Source: Carposina sasakii (taxonomy: Eukaryota > Arthropoda > Insecta > Lepidoptera > Carposinidae). From it: 64,000 bases of DNA. The stretch covers positions 1,984,001 to 2,048,000 of the forward strand of contig CP053154.1 in NCBI GenBank assembly GCA_014607495.2, given 5' to 3'. Positions 47,851-57,842 of the stretch are shown piece after piece. Numbering within the stretch: position 1 is the first letter of the stretch; every line of letters starts with the position of its first letter. The translations under genes were made by a program, and so were the position numbers. The notes beneath the pieces were generated by a model. The model was not told where the DNA came from, did not search any database, and saw only the letters and a list, made by a program, of their open reading frames with translations.

Positions 47851-48399
47851 TCTTTTAGTAATCATCATCATTACCTCAGAAATAGAATACCGATTGGCTC
47901 AGTCAGTAATGTAATGATCCCTTCTGTGACTTGTGCTTGTTGTCGAGTGAATATCAAAGTGGAAGTAGTGAAATAGCCCGTCTGGAAGATAAGTTTGATG
48001 CTTTCTCCATCTTGATCAATTTTTAAAGAAATACAGTATTGAATTCATCCTTGTAGGAATCGGCCCTACCTACCTATATACACACAGTTTACTTAGAAGA
48101 AATCACGTTACTGCAGTTAAATATACAATTTTGAGGACGTTCTTTTTATGGCAACGGCACTAGGTTCCCTAGTGATATATAGGTATTTAGGCATAAAAAC
48201 TCAAGATATTTGACGCTTCTGAAATCTGATATTCTGAATACTTTTCAAGTAGGTACAATATTTATGAGGCTGTCAGGTAGGCTAGACGACCTAAAAATTG
48301 TACTCGTATTGTTTGAATAACGTTGACATAATAGCAGTGGTATTTAACTTTTGGATAATATCTGCTAGGTAAATAACGAAATAAAAGTGCTCTTTTTAT
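47851..48399. other. No gene or repeat recognised
   Basis: AT-rich. Confidence 0.4.
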
Positions 48400-48605
48400 G
48401 CGCTTAGGACCGATGCCTAATTCATCAGCTGCATATCCTTCCGTGTATGTCGTTAGAGATCACTAAAGAATTAAGGGCGTTCCCTCAGGCGATGAGTTAG
48501 CGACTTGGAACTGATCTTTTGAAACTTGACCCAGCTATGCTAAACGTAGTTGTTAGATCTCGTTCATGATCCTCCAGCTCTGACTACCTTATTTTTCGGA
48601 ACACA
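48400..48605 (-). repeat. Dispersed repeat A, inverted copy
   Basis: TCATCAGCTGCATATCCTTC, CGATGAGTTAGCGACTTGG and TCATGATCCTCCAGCTCTGA. Confidence 0.6.
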
Positions 48606-48639
48606 GCAGTATGTATATATGTATGTATATATCAGGGGT

Positions 48640-48720
48640 GCGCAGATAGAAAGTAACATATAAAAAAAATGACAATCGACAAATAAGTTTGTGTATGCTC
48701 AATAAACGATTTAATTTAAT
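48640..48720 (+). repeat. Dispersed repeat D 3' fragment
   Basis: GAAAGTAACATATAAAAAAA, then ATCGACAAATAAGTTTGTG. Confidence 0.5.
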
Positions 48721-48723
48721 TAC

Positions 48724-49003
48724 CAGGGGGCTAATTCTCTAAAAGTCTCGAGTTGGAACGAAGCCGGAACCGTTGTAGACGCTCAGAATAAAGCAATAAT
48801 TACTTTACGGTGACGGTGACATTTCAGCACGTTACAGATATTTGTTTTTATTCTGTCATACTCGCGACCGATGCGTGCTAAAATATACCTTATTACACAA
48901 GCGGTAAGTATACTCGTATATTGCTTCGCACGGCGTTTCATTAACGGTTCGTTAGTGGTTGCGTTTCAGCTCAAAAATTTGCAAGAATTGCCTCCCAATC
49001 GTA
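48724..49003 (+). mobile_element. MITE-G copy
   Basis: Left end GGGGGCTAATTCTCTAAAAG and right end TTGCAAGAATTGCCTCCC are imperfect inverses. The interior (GTCTCGAGTTGGAACGAAGC, ACGGTTCGTTAGTGGTTGCG) matches 54645-54872 inverted. Confidence 0.6.
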
Positions 49004-49507
49004 ATCACATGAAAGTACCCAACTTTTACATTTAGTGGTATACGAAAACATTAACTTTTGTAATAATTCGGTTTCTTTCAGGAAAATATTCGAGTAGTTT
49101 ACATATTTCCCTTCGATTAAACTGTACAAAATTGCGATTCCGTGACGAGTGTAATTTCACAGGCTATTAAGTACTTATATTGTAAGGCAAGGTTGCGCCG
49201 GTATACGTATACGAAGGTTACTACTTATCGAGGGTATATTTATTTATACGTGAATTATCCGGTGGTGGAAATTCGAACACTATGTCTTATGTCACTATGT
49301 ATATATTATATAAACTAAATAGGGTAACTAAATTAATATATAATAATATAAAACACTTAGAGACAAGAATTTTATGTTCGTCTATCATACTCGTATCTTA
49401 ACTATCTCAGAATACTTGTTCCATCTAGAAAATCAGTTTGCTTACATTAAGCGTACGAGGTATGCCTTTTAAGTTTTGTCGTTTGAAGAAAAAACTTATA
49501 GTACTTT
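49004..49507. other. No gene or repeat recognised
   Basis: AT-rich. The part next to 49508 may be mariner 3' non-coding sequence. Confidence 0.4.
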
Positions 49508-49620
49508 TTATGGTTTTTCAAAGTATTCACCACGTAGCTTAATACACTTTTCCATTCGCTCGAACCAATTATTATAACATTTATTCAACTCTAAAGTAAC
49601 TCGTAAAGGCAACATAGTTA
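49508..49620 (-). pseudogene. Mariner-type transposase C-terminal remnant
   Basis: The minus strand reads RVTLELNKCYNNWFERMEKC, then IKLRGEYFEKP and stop at 49508-49510. The NWFERMEKCI...GEYFE ending is characteristic of mariner transposases, which insert at TA. Only about 37 codons remain; the catalytic DD34D part is missing, so it is inactive. I could not find its inverted repeats. Confidence 0.65.
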
Positions 49621-49677
49621 TTAATAATAATTACTGATAATGGTTTTTAAAGGAACTGTACCTAATTTACTTCATTG

Positions 49678-49775
49678 TTCTTTTCTATTCTACATGTGTC
49701 TTTGCCTACTCTTTTCTATTGTGTCTATGCCTACTCTTTTCTATTGTGTCTATTTCTACTCTATTTCCATTGTCT
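49678..49775 (+). repeat. Tandem repeat, 25-bp unit
   Basis: GCCTACTCTTTTCTATTGTG (and TCTAT) occurs at 49704 and 49729, with diverged copies before and after. Pyrimidine-rich. Confidence 0.75.
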
Positions 49776-50251
49776 TGTTCTATGTTGCTGCTGTCCGTGT
49801 ATGTGTAATTTTCAAATAATATCTATTCTATTCTAATTTTTCTTTATTTAGACCATTTTTCATGATTTCCCATATTGGTTCAAATGCAGAGTGGTGTTAG
49901 GTTGGGAAATGGTAAATAGGCAATACTTGGCACATGGTTATTATAATAAAACTTTACTTGGCAAAAAAGTACAGTGCAACTGACAAATCCAGATACTTAA
50001 TATTGCCTGATTCCGAATTAAAATGTTTAAAAAAGTCTATGTAGGTTTATTTAATCGACAGACTATCTAATTCGAGTACCATACTAAGCAGCGCAAGGCG
50101 TGTTGCCACCGGCTGCCTGGTCGAGTTTGCGTGTCTATTGAATTAACCTCGTTTTTAGGGTTCCGTACCCGTTCAGAATATAAACAGGACTCTATTACTT
50201 GCAGCTAATTTCAATAATTGATTTCGAGAGATTTTATGCGAATTTCAGATT
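49776..50251. other. No gene or repeat recognised
   Basis: AT-rich. Confidence 0.4.
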
Positions 50252-50475
50252 TAAGCCTCGAGCACACCGGATGCGTATGCGTGAAAGTAAGCGTAGACGT
50301 ACACGTACCTCTGAGTTAAATGTATGGAACTGTCACAGCTTGACGGTTATGCTTACGTCTACGCATACACATCCGGTCTGCCCGTGCCTATACAGTTCTA
50401 TACATTAGAACTCAGAGGTACGTGTACGTCTACGCTTTCGTGTACGCATACGCCTCCGGTGTGCTCGAGGCTTTA
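50252..50475. mobile_element. Palindromic TTAA MITE, second near-full copy
   Basis: TTAA|GCCTCGAGCACACCGG at the left, CCGGTGTGCTCGAGGC then TTTAA at the right. Same four-block interior as 17510-17729. Confidence 0.8.
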
Positions 50476-50892
50476 ATCTTCAATTGTTTTCATACGAAAT
50501 TTTAGATAAAAAATCGGAGATTCTTTTTAATCTCCAGTTTTAAATTTGGCCGTAAAACGTCATTGTCCGTCTCGATGGCATAAGGCTATGAACCGTGATA
50601 CACAGCAGTTTTCACAGATGATGTATTTTTATCGTGGTTGTAGTAACAAATACTTAAAATAGAATAAAATATATATTTTAAAGGGGGACCCCAATACAAA
50701 AGACGTTGTTCTTTATAGTTAATGTTACAGAACCCATCGTACGCAAGTTTGACTTGCACTTGAACGGTTTAGACTAGTTGAAAACTGATGAAAATTAATA
50801 CTGTAATGTACTCGTTATCAGGTAAGGTACATTACAGAGTCTACTAAGTGACTATATTTTCTTTTAATCTACCAAGAACCTACCCAGTAGAT
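50476..50892. other. No gene or repeat recognised
   Basis: AT-rich. Confidence 0.4.
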
Positions 50893-50974
50893 AGCACCTA
50901 CTATGAAATTGGACATTCCAAGTAAATAGTCTCAGCACCTACTATGAAATTGGACATTCCAAGTAAATAGTCTC
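50893..50974 (+). repeat. Exact tandem duplication, 41-bp unit x2
   Basis: AGCACCTACTATGAAATTGG is the start of both copies (50893 and 50934). The two units are identical over 41 bp, so the duplication is recent or an assembly slip. Confidence 0.9.
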
Positions 50975-52073
50975 TAAAAAGTGCCTTTAGTTTTTACGCA
51001 CACAGACAGACAATCGTATTCCAAGAATTATATGAAAATAATTTGCTGTACAGAATTTGTTTTCCACAAGACGGCATGCAAACATTGTCTTATTTTCCGA
51101 GAATCATGTTATAATATTAAACTTTGAAACCTTACAGTGGAAACAAAATTTACGTGAAGATTTCTGGCGCCCAACCAAATTGTTACCGGGCGTCATAGGT
51201 CACCTTTAATGCGCCTACACTTTTTGGCACGGCCCCCAAGTCGCCACATGCAAATTTTATTCCGAATAATACACTTAGCATACTGAATAGTAGCGTATAG
51301 CCGAGTATGGAGTTTCGTCCGCCTGTGTTGCAGGTTGTGGAATTATGCACGCGTCGGTATTAAGACGGCTTTGTCCCACTTGTTGTTTTACTTAAGTTGT
51401 TCGCGGAAAAATATGTTCTAGTAAAACGAATGGTCATGAGGGTTAATGCGTTTTACTAGGATAAGTTAACGTGCTGGAATGACTGTTTAAATTCTTGGTA
51501 TATGCTATGCTAAAGTTCTTTTTTACGAAACTGTTTTAAAAGATAGATATATTGTTTAGGAAAATGGTGTAATAAAGGAGTCAGGTGTCTTATAATAGCC
51601 CTCTGAACTGTACTACAACAGTACTTGTAACTCAAATTACCTGAGCCTTTGTAAACTTTCCTAGAACCCCTTTAAGGGTCTCTTGTGTATCTGTTGTTAG
51701 GTAAACTAATGAGTTTTAGATTTATATCGGTTTTAGAAATTATACATTCCTACTACATTATAAGTACGAAAAACTTTAACAAACACAAAACTTTCACGTA
51801 AACAAACTTACTTTGGCATTTATGTTCGTAATAGATTTTTTTTTGTATTAAAAAACTGTAATAGGTGCGCCTCAAGCAAGAAGTTTATACATAAAATAGA
51901 GTAACAGAAGAGCTTTGTTTCTCCATTGCATATTAAAGGTGCATGAATTCAGTTTGCAAATGGAAGCGAAATGAAGAGCAGTTTAAATTCTGTTTAACTT
52001 ACATTGATCTTTTCCATTTCAGCAGATATCTACTGTTGTCGTTAACACCCCACACAAAAAGAAAGATGTTATA
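50975..52073. other. No gene or repeat recognised
   Basis: Nothing recognised. Confidence 0.4.
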
Positions 52074-52110
52074 AGTGTGTGTGCGTGTGTGTGTGTGTCA
52101 GTCAGTCTGT
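52074..52110 (+). repeat. TG microsatellite
   Basis: Broken GTGTGTGTGCGTGTGTGTGT run followed by CAGTCAGTCTGTC. Confidence 0.85.
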
Positions 52111-52158
52111 CTTTGGCATCGTAGCTACTAAACATACAGCATATTTTATGCCATGCGT

Positions 52159-52400
52159 TATTTGCATTTTTCTGGTCGCCTCTGTTGATCCTGGCTTCCA
52201 GGAGTTACAGTGGTGGGAATGAATGGTCTACTAATCCCGGTAGATTTGCATCTCTTAACTCATTATATTTTCACAGCTTAATTTAAGATTAATTACATAG
52301 ATTTAATACTTTATAGTCACTTGTGGCACTTGTTACATGTCCCGCCATTTTTTAAGCTGTATTTGCATTCTTCTGGTCGCCTCTGCTGATTCTGGGGCAA
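52159..52400 (+). repeat. Direct repeat around TCTGGTCGCCTCTG
   Basis: ATTTGCATTTTTCTGGTCGC (52159-52178) recurs as ATTTGCATTCTTCTGGTCGC near 52361, both followed by CTCTGYTGAT. About 170 bp separate them. Origin unknown. Confidence 0.6.
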
Positions 52401-52883
52401 AACTCGGACATGCAGATTTGTAAATTCTATTTGATGACTTCCTTCCTTTATTATTATTATTATTCTTAATATAATAATGTACAAGGCGAACGCAAAGTTA
52501 ACACACGTGTTGCTATTCACGGGTAAATCAACAAATCAGTTGCTTCTGGCATTTGATAATGCAGTTCGCAAAATATGATACTCGTACTGAACTAGACAGA
52601 ACGTTAATATCCTCCTCGATGTGCTGTGGTTATCTGTCGATTTTGGATCCGGTTTTATCTCATTCGTCCCGAATCGATTGAAACGGTTTTGCAAGGTAGT
52701 TTGTATTAAGGACTGTTTACACTAACGTCTGTCTGTTACTTCATGGTCAAATAATAAGCTTGCGATCGCAAGACATCCGACAGATTATTTCAATCCAAAT
52801 TAGAAATTTTGATTTAATGTAAATATGTGAATTTGACATTTTTGGCTATTTGAATACGAGTACGAACATGAAAGTGCATTTAA

Positions 52884-53785
52884 GGGGTTAGGCCAGTATA
52901 GAATTTCCCAAAAATCGATTTTTTTTTTTTTGTTTCAAACGATTCCCTAGAATCTGAAGAATGATATCCCGAAAGATTATGGCCGGGAAATATCGCTCAG
53001 GCCGGTATTTTTTCAGCAATGTGCAGCGGCAGCGCCCCCGCTTTTTTTATATCGGTAATAAATATCTTTATGTACATAATTGTAAACTCCTCTATACATA
53101 AATGTATATCTGTACATAAATGTATAGATATACAGAAAGCACGGGCTGCTGCTAGACACTAATCTAGAAGGCCAATTATATGGTGCAGGCATCGCGGATT
53201 AAAGTTATTGCAAATTTTTTTATGATTTTTCTGAACTTTAAACGCCATTATCTCTAAACTGCATTTTTCAACTTGGCCGCACCCATAACTCGAACAATTT
53301 GCAACCAATTCACTTTAAATTTTCACTACATCTTTAGAAATACATTGTCTGAAGAAGTACGTAGGATTTTTTGTTTATATAGCATAGCCCATTTGTTATA
53401 CAAAATTTTCTGAAGATTTTTTTGCGAATTTTGCAAGTTTGACTTCAAAAGTGCGCCAATCGGCGAAAAATCAATATATGAGAAAAACCCTATGTACTTC
53501 TCTAGCTGTTGTTATATACAACAACACAAAATTCAGTGACTCATCAGAATTGAAAATTTACAGGAGCTGGTAGTACGGCCGTGGATCCTTCCATAAGAGA
53601 GAGGTCATCTGGGAAACTGTGCACAGTCGCAATTTCTAATTACACTGTTCTATAAAAATTATGGTTTACAGTCAACCATATGTACAATAAACTTGTTCTT
53701 AAGTAAAATCAATTGACTTTATATTTTCCCTGGAAAAAAATCACAACTCAGACTATTTTTGCACCCTGTAGAGTGGCCTAACCCC
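52884..53785. mobile_element. Non-autonomous DNA element, 902 bp, flanked by TTAA
   Basis: Ends GGGGTTAGGCCA and TGGCCTAACCCC are exact 12-bp inverses. TTAA stands immediately outside each (52880-52883 and 53786-53789). TTAA targets are used by piggyBac and Kolobok families. No frame of useful length inside. The flanks are otherwise unlike each other, as expected for a true insertion. Confidence 0.8.
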
Positions 53786-53789
53786 TTAA

Positions 53790-54162
53790 GTATAAACTTT
53801 TGTTCGTGTCGCCAATTGAAATAATTATCTATAAATAAATCTTACAAATATGCGTACAGTGTCAATGACGATAAGATTTTGAATAGATCAACAACTTGTT
53901 TTCCTTTAATGATATTTTTCGTTTAAAAGAACTAGTAAAGTAACTTGTATTGACAGTGTTTAAAACGTCAGTGGAAAAACATCGTTACCGCTTGTAGGTA
54001 GATAGTCCTAATTTGCAATACGTGATTTGGTGAACTGCAACTGAACCAGAAGCGACTTTAATTTCCTACACGTGGTTAACTGACCTGCGACATAGTGTAA
54101 AGCAATACATAGGTTATCCTAATAATACGTTAATATGTAAATCATTGTCAATAAAATTATAG
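53790..54162. other. No gene or repeat recognised
   Basis: AT-rich. Confidence 0.4.
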
Positions 54163-54235
54163 CGGTGATAGCTCAGTGGTTAAGACGTGCACCTTCCAAG
54201 CGGGAGGCGTAAGTTCGATCCCAGTCAGTCCCACA
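54163..54235 (+). mobile_element. SINE-3 tRNA-like head
   Basis: GCGGTGATAGCTCAGTGGTT and AAGTTCGATCCCAGTCAGTC; nearly the same as the head of 27953-28290, body missing. Confidence 0.65.
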
Positions 54236-54644
54236 CTCTCATTTTTCGCTATTGCATTGCTTCGGCTATGCTACTACAAATTAGGTCTCTATCTTACTGC
54301 AGGTTAGATGGGGCTGTAGCACATGATGACGTTAGGATATCGATATGGTTTCGATAAACTACGTGCATCTATTTACTTTCCTACCATTTTGGATTGGGAA
54401 TTTCTATTTCAGTTCTCCGCTTCACTTGCAATGCTTCAGCAAAGTTCAGGCAGGACGATTAACAGTGATCGTTCTGAAATCATAGTTAAAATTACGAAAA
54501 TATATCTGATTCCTGCTATGCGGCGGAAACTACATAAGAGGAGATGTGCTTATTAAAATGTAGCCTATGAAGCGTAGTATGAACAAATCACTGACTTATA
54601 TTTGTCTTTGATCAAGAGTTGGTAATTCATCTTTATATCTCCTC
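54236..54644. other. No gene recognised
   Basis: A 77-codon frame (54323-54556) has no motif. Confidence 0.4.
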
Positions 54645-54872
54645 CGAATTGCAACCACTAACGAACCGTTAACGAAACGCGGTGCGAAGCAAACCTTAGC
54701 ATGCAGTGATCGCGAGTATGACAGAATAAATTCAAATATCTGTCTCGAGCTGAAATGTGTCTAATTACGTCACCGTAAAGTAATTATTACTTTGTTCTGA
54801 GCGTTTACAACGGATTCGTTTCGGCTTCGTTCCAACTCGAGACTTTTCAAGAATTGACCGCCAGACCTTTTG
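54645..54872 (-). mobile_element. MITE-G, inverted copy
   Basis: GCAACCACTAACGAACCGTT, CGTCACCGTAAAGTAATTAT and CTTCGTTCCAACTCGAGACT match 48724-49003 inverted. Confidence 0.6.
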
Positions 54873-54911
54873 TATTTATAGCAGGTACGTAAATATTTGT
54901 ACATTTTCTTT

Positions 54912-54958
54912 GGGCACGCCACAAGGCTACTGCCACAGGGGGGTTTTGCCCATAGTCT
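54912..54958 (-). mobile_element. LINE L2 tail, small inverted fragment
   Basis: GGCACGCCACAAGGCTACTG, then CCACAGGGGGGTTTTGCCC. Confidence 0.5.
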
Positions 54959-55302
54959 CGAAACCTTCTTTATTAAATGATTATTTTATATTTCTAACTG
55001 TACTGTTTTCAAACTTAAATTTTTTTCCCAGCAGCTACCCGCGTATGAATGTCGGTTCTATTGTAAGTTTATCGTTGCTATTTGTAATACACGGCGCCCT
55101 TTACAAAACACTCGTGAAGGCGATTTGCGTGAATACAGACCATTTTCTGGTAGCATTGTTAAGGGGAGATGGATGTGGGGAATTAGCGAGGACCGAATCA
55201 GCGGGTATTTTATGAGGCTTATTGCTTAGTTTGATACTGATATTGACAAAAAGTCATCAACAACGATCACACAGCTCAAATTGCACTTACGACGTGCGAT
55301 GG
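54959..55302. other. No gene recognised
   Basis: The 101-codon frame at 54910-55215 begins in the LINE tail and shows no motif; not called as a gene. Confidence 0.4.
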
Positions 55303-55785
55303 GTTAGCTAGAACTGCAGGATGACGTAGGATATCCCACAGCCACGTTTGGCATAGCTGGGACTAATGTAAATGTTATAAAATTATTAATAAAGAAAATG
55401 GAAAAAATTCTTCACCCGAGTGGGAATCGAACCCACGACCACTGCAAACCGTGCGAGCCGCTATAACCACTAAACCACCGGGTCAATTAATCGGATGACG
55501 AATTTTACCATCTCTTTTCTAAATTACATATTGGCAACGTTATTTTTCATCCCGATAGCTATACACTAGCCAAATCTCGGCAAACAAAGCTGAATCCCTC
55601 AGCACAATGTTTAAAGATGAAACGATCAGCCATATCCTAACGGATTATATTAATGGAGAAGATAAATAATGTAAATGATAAATGACAAGTTGCCAGGCTA
55701 TCGCCCGGGTTACTCAGTCGCCTCTTACGACGTGCATCGAAGAAAATGCTAATTGTATTCTAGTGAAGCCCTTCATCAGCATGTT
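55303..55785 (+). repeat. Dispersed repeat A interrupted by an inverted SINE-2
   Basis: Repeat A appears as GAACTGCAGGATGACGTAGG to GGGACTAATGTAAATG (55303-55375). It resumes at about 55661 with GATAAATGACAAGTTGCCAG, CGCCTCTTACGACGTGC and TATTCTAGTGAAGCCC. The SINE sits between; 55549-55660 is unassigned. Confidence 0.6.
55376..55548 (-). mobile_element. SINE-2, inverted near-full copy
   Basis: GGAATCGAACCCACGACCAC (B box), CACTAAACCACCGGGTC (A-box end) and the family leader GACGAATTTTACCATCTCTT. Confidence 0.75.
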
Positions 55786-55793
55786 CATTATCT

Positions 55794-55939
55794 ACTAGTG
55801 GACGCCCGCGACTCCGACTATATGTTAAGTGGGGCCTGTCACAATATATCCCTGAAAACTGCATCGAAATCGGTCCAGCCATTTCTGAGATTAGCGTGCA
55901 CAAACATCGATCCGTTACAAGTTTATTATATGTATAGAT
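55794..55939 (-). mobile_element. Helitron-like fragment, inverted
   Basis: CTAGTGGACGCCCGCGACTC at one end; interior ATCGAAATCGGTCCAGCCAT. Diverged from the main type. Confidence 0.5.
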
Positions 55940-56004
55940 ATATTGTTTTCGTTCTCACGTGATATTTAATCCTGATAAATATCAGGCGAGAACGAAAACA
56001 ATAT
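55940..56004. repeat. Inverted repeat with 17-bp outer arms
   Basis: ATATTGTTTTCGTTCTC (55940-55956) pairs exactly with 55988-56004; the loop contains a second short inversion, TGATATTT / AAATATCA. Confidence 0.75.
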
Positions 56005-56487
56005 GAAGTTAAAGGTAAGTCGACGATAAATTTAAATAATATCGTGTAAAGATTTTATTTACAACTAGGTAGGTACCACTTTATTTTCGATTTTGAAGAA
56101 CATTTTATTTTAATTTTAAAATTTGGCTACTGCACGATCCTTTTATTTATCAGCATCGAAATGGTAATAAAAAAGAATACTAAAAAAGTATTATTTTGAG
56201 TACCATAAATTCCATTTGCTTGTAGATTGTTTATCTGTAATAAAAATCAAAATCCTCTCAGAAGTTAAACAGGGACCACGAAACAATTAACTAAGTAACT
56301 TTTGGCTGCGATCTGGGTCCAAGAAAAGGGGCTAATTTTAAGTCGGAAACAAAGCAATAATCAAAAAGTTTCTATTTTCCGAGACATGGTAACTTTTTCA
56401 CCACAGACGTAGAGCAAGAAATGAGATGGACATAAAGTAGGCCGATTTAACTTGCAGCAAAAATTTGTGAAATATTGTATAATCATC
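56005..56487. other. No gene or repeat recognised
   Basis: AT-rich. Confidence 0.4.
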
Positions 56488-56744
56488 ATTTACAGCCCTG
56501 AGAAGTCCACTGTTGGACATAGGCCTCCCCCAACAACCTCCACTCCGACCGGTCGGAAGCAGCCTGCATCCAACCGACGCCCGCAACCTTGGCCAGGTCA
56601 TCCGTCCACCTCGCGGGTGGCCTTCCCACGCTGCGCTTGCTGATACGTGTTATCCACTCTAGAACTTTCCGACTCCATCGGCCATCAGTTCTTCGAGCCC
56701 ATTGCCACTTCAGCTTGCTGGACCGTTCAGCTATGTCGGTGATC
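56488..56744 (-). pseudogene. LINE 3' fragment, type L1, inverted
   Basis: The minus strand reads DDLAKVAGVGW-type sequence in one frame (TWPRLRASVGCRLLPTGRSG in the shifted frame), ending at GTCCAACAGTGGACTTCTCA. It closely matches 35915-36160. At its upstream side it reads CAAGCTGAAGTGGCAATGGG. Small changes break the frame. Confidence 0.7.
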
Positions 56745-56919
56745 GGGGTGTATGGGGTCCCATATAACTTCTAACGGGACCCAAGCTACCCTCACCTGCT
56801 CGCGGTGCACCCTGCAGAACAACGAACGAGGCTCTGGCCACCCGCCAACACGCATTGGACCAACGTGGCGGGTTACGGTCCAAACCCCCCCCCATGAGTA
56901 GAAATATTGTATACTTACC
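56745..56919 (-). mobile_element. GC-rich repeat fragment next to the transposon
   Basis: The minus strand carries GTAACCCGCCACGTTGGTCC, GGCGGGTGGCCAGAGCCTCG and GGTAGCTTGGGTCCCGTTAG. Base composition is unlike the surroundings and it abuts an L1 LINE. Probably another part of a LINE; the family is unknown. Confidence 0.4.
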
Positions 56920-56923
56920 TATA

Positions 56924-56957
56924 GGGTCATTTTCAAAATAATTGCTCATTTCAGAAA
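56924..56957 (+). repeat. Left terminal inverted repeat of the transposon
   Basis: Reads GGGTCATTTTCAAAAT at its outer end and is the exact reverse complement of 61554-61587 over 34 bases. The match stops after TCAGAAA, where the left side continues TGTT and the right side AAAA. Confidence 0.95.
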
Positions 56958-56992
56958 TGTTACTTTTATGTCACAATAACATAAAAGTAACA
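56958..56992. repeat. Subterminal hairpin inside the left end
   Basis: Immediately inside the left TIR, TGTTACTTTTATGT (56958-56971) is repeated as its exact reverse complement at 56979-56992, with a 7-nt spacer. The arms hold a GTTAC/ACATAA-type motif that recurs near the other end (60774-60822 and about 61151-61164). Inferred role: transposase binding site or subterminal repeat. No binding data are available. Confidence 0.7.
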
Positions 56993-57669
56993 TAAAAGAA
57001 AACAAGGGCTGCATTCACAGTGGTAAATAAAACAGTTTTTTAGTATTTAATATTGTAATAATTAATCAAACACGTACACGTACATTATTATGTACAGTTC
57101 GTGAGGTTTAAGCCGAGCTTTGCATTTGTGTGAGTGTGCACATAGACACAGGTTAGGTTTATATCGGCGTAACTCCGTCGCGCTCCTACATTTCTTTAAG
57201 TCACTCACATGAATAGCTAGCTTAGCGTAGACCCCGCGGCTGTACTGGACATAGTGAACATAAACATGAAACATACAAAATAATGACAATAATAAAACCG
57301 TCAGGGTTATGTTTAATTTGAAGATGGTTACTCAGTTAATCATAAATCGAAAATAAAAATATAATATTAAAATGCGAACTTTGAACATTCTCTCTATCGT
57401 CATGATAATACTGCACGATTAACTTCCTAATATTTATATATAATGTCTGCCTATTCATACATGAAATATTTTAACAGTAGCTTCTTAAGTCGTATCTAAA
57501 GATACAAAACAACAAAAAAAAATATTTTAAGTGTTTTTCTTTTTACGAAATTATTATAATTCAATTTTTTTTTATATATTTTGCATAAAACCTTTAATGA
57601 AAACCCCTTAAATGAAAGTAAATAAATAAACGTTCTGAATGTTAAAGGTCAAAAAATAAGAAACCAGTA

Positions 57670-57675
57670 TTTATT
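57670..57675 (-). terminator. Poly(A) signal AATAAA of the transposase gene
   Basis: AATAAA on the minus strand, about 170 nt past the transposase stop codon, followed by an AT-rich stretch still inside the element. Positional inference. Confidence 0.5.
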
Positions 57676-57842
57676 TTGTAGCTCAAGTAATTTTAAATTA
57701 TTTAATGTAAATATATTTAATAAAATTAGAAAAAAAACTTTTGAAATGGCTTCGTTATAACCGTCTAACAGTTAAAAACCGTTAGATGATACCCTTAAAA
57801 TATTTCGTGTATGAATAGGTAGACCTTATATAACTATACATA

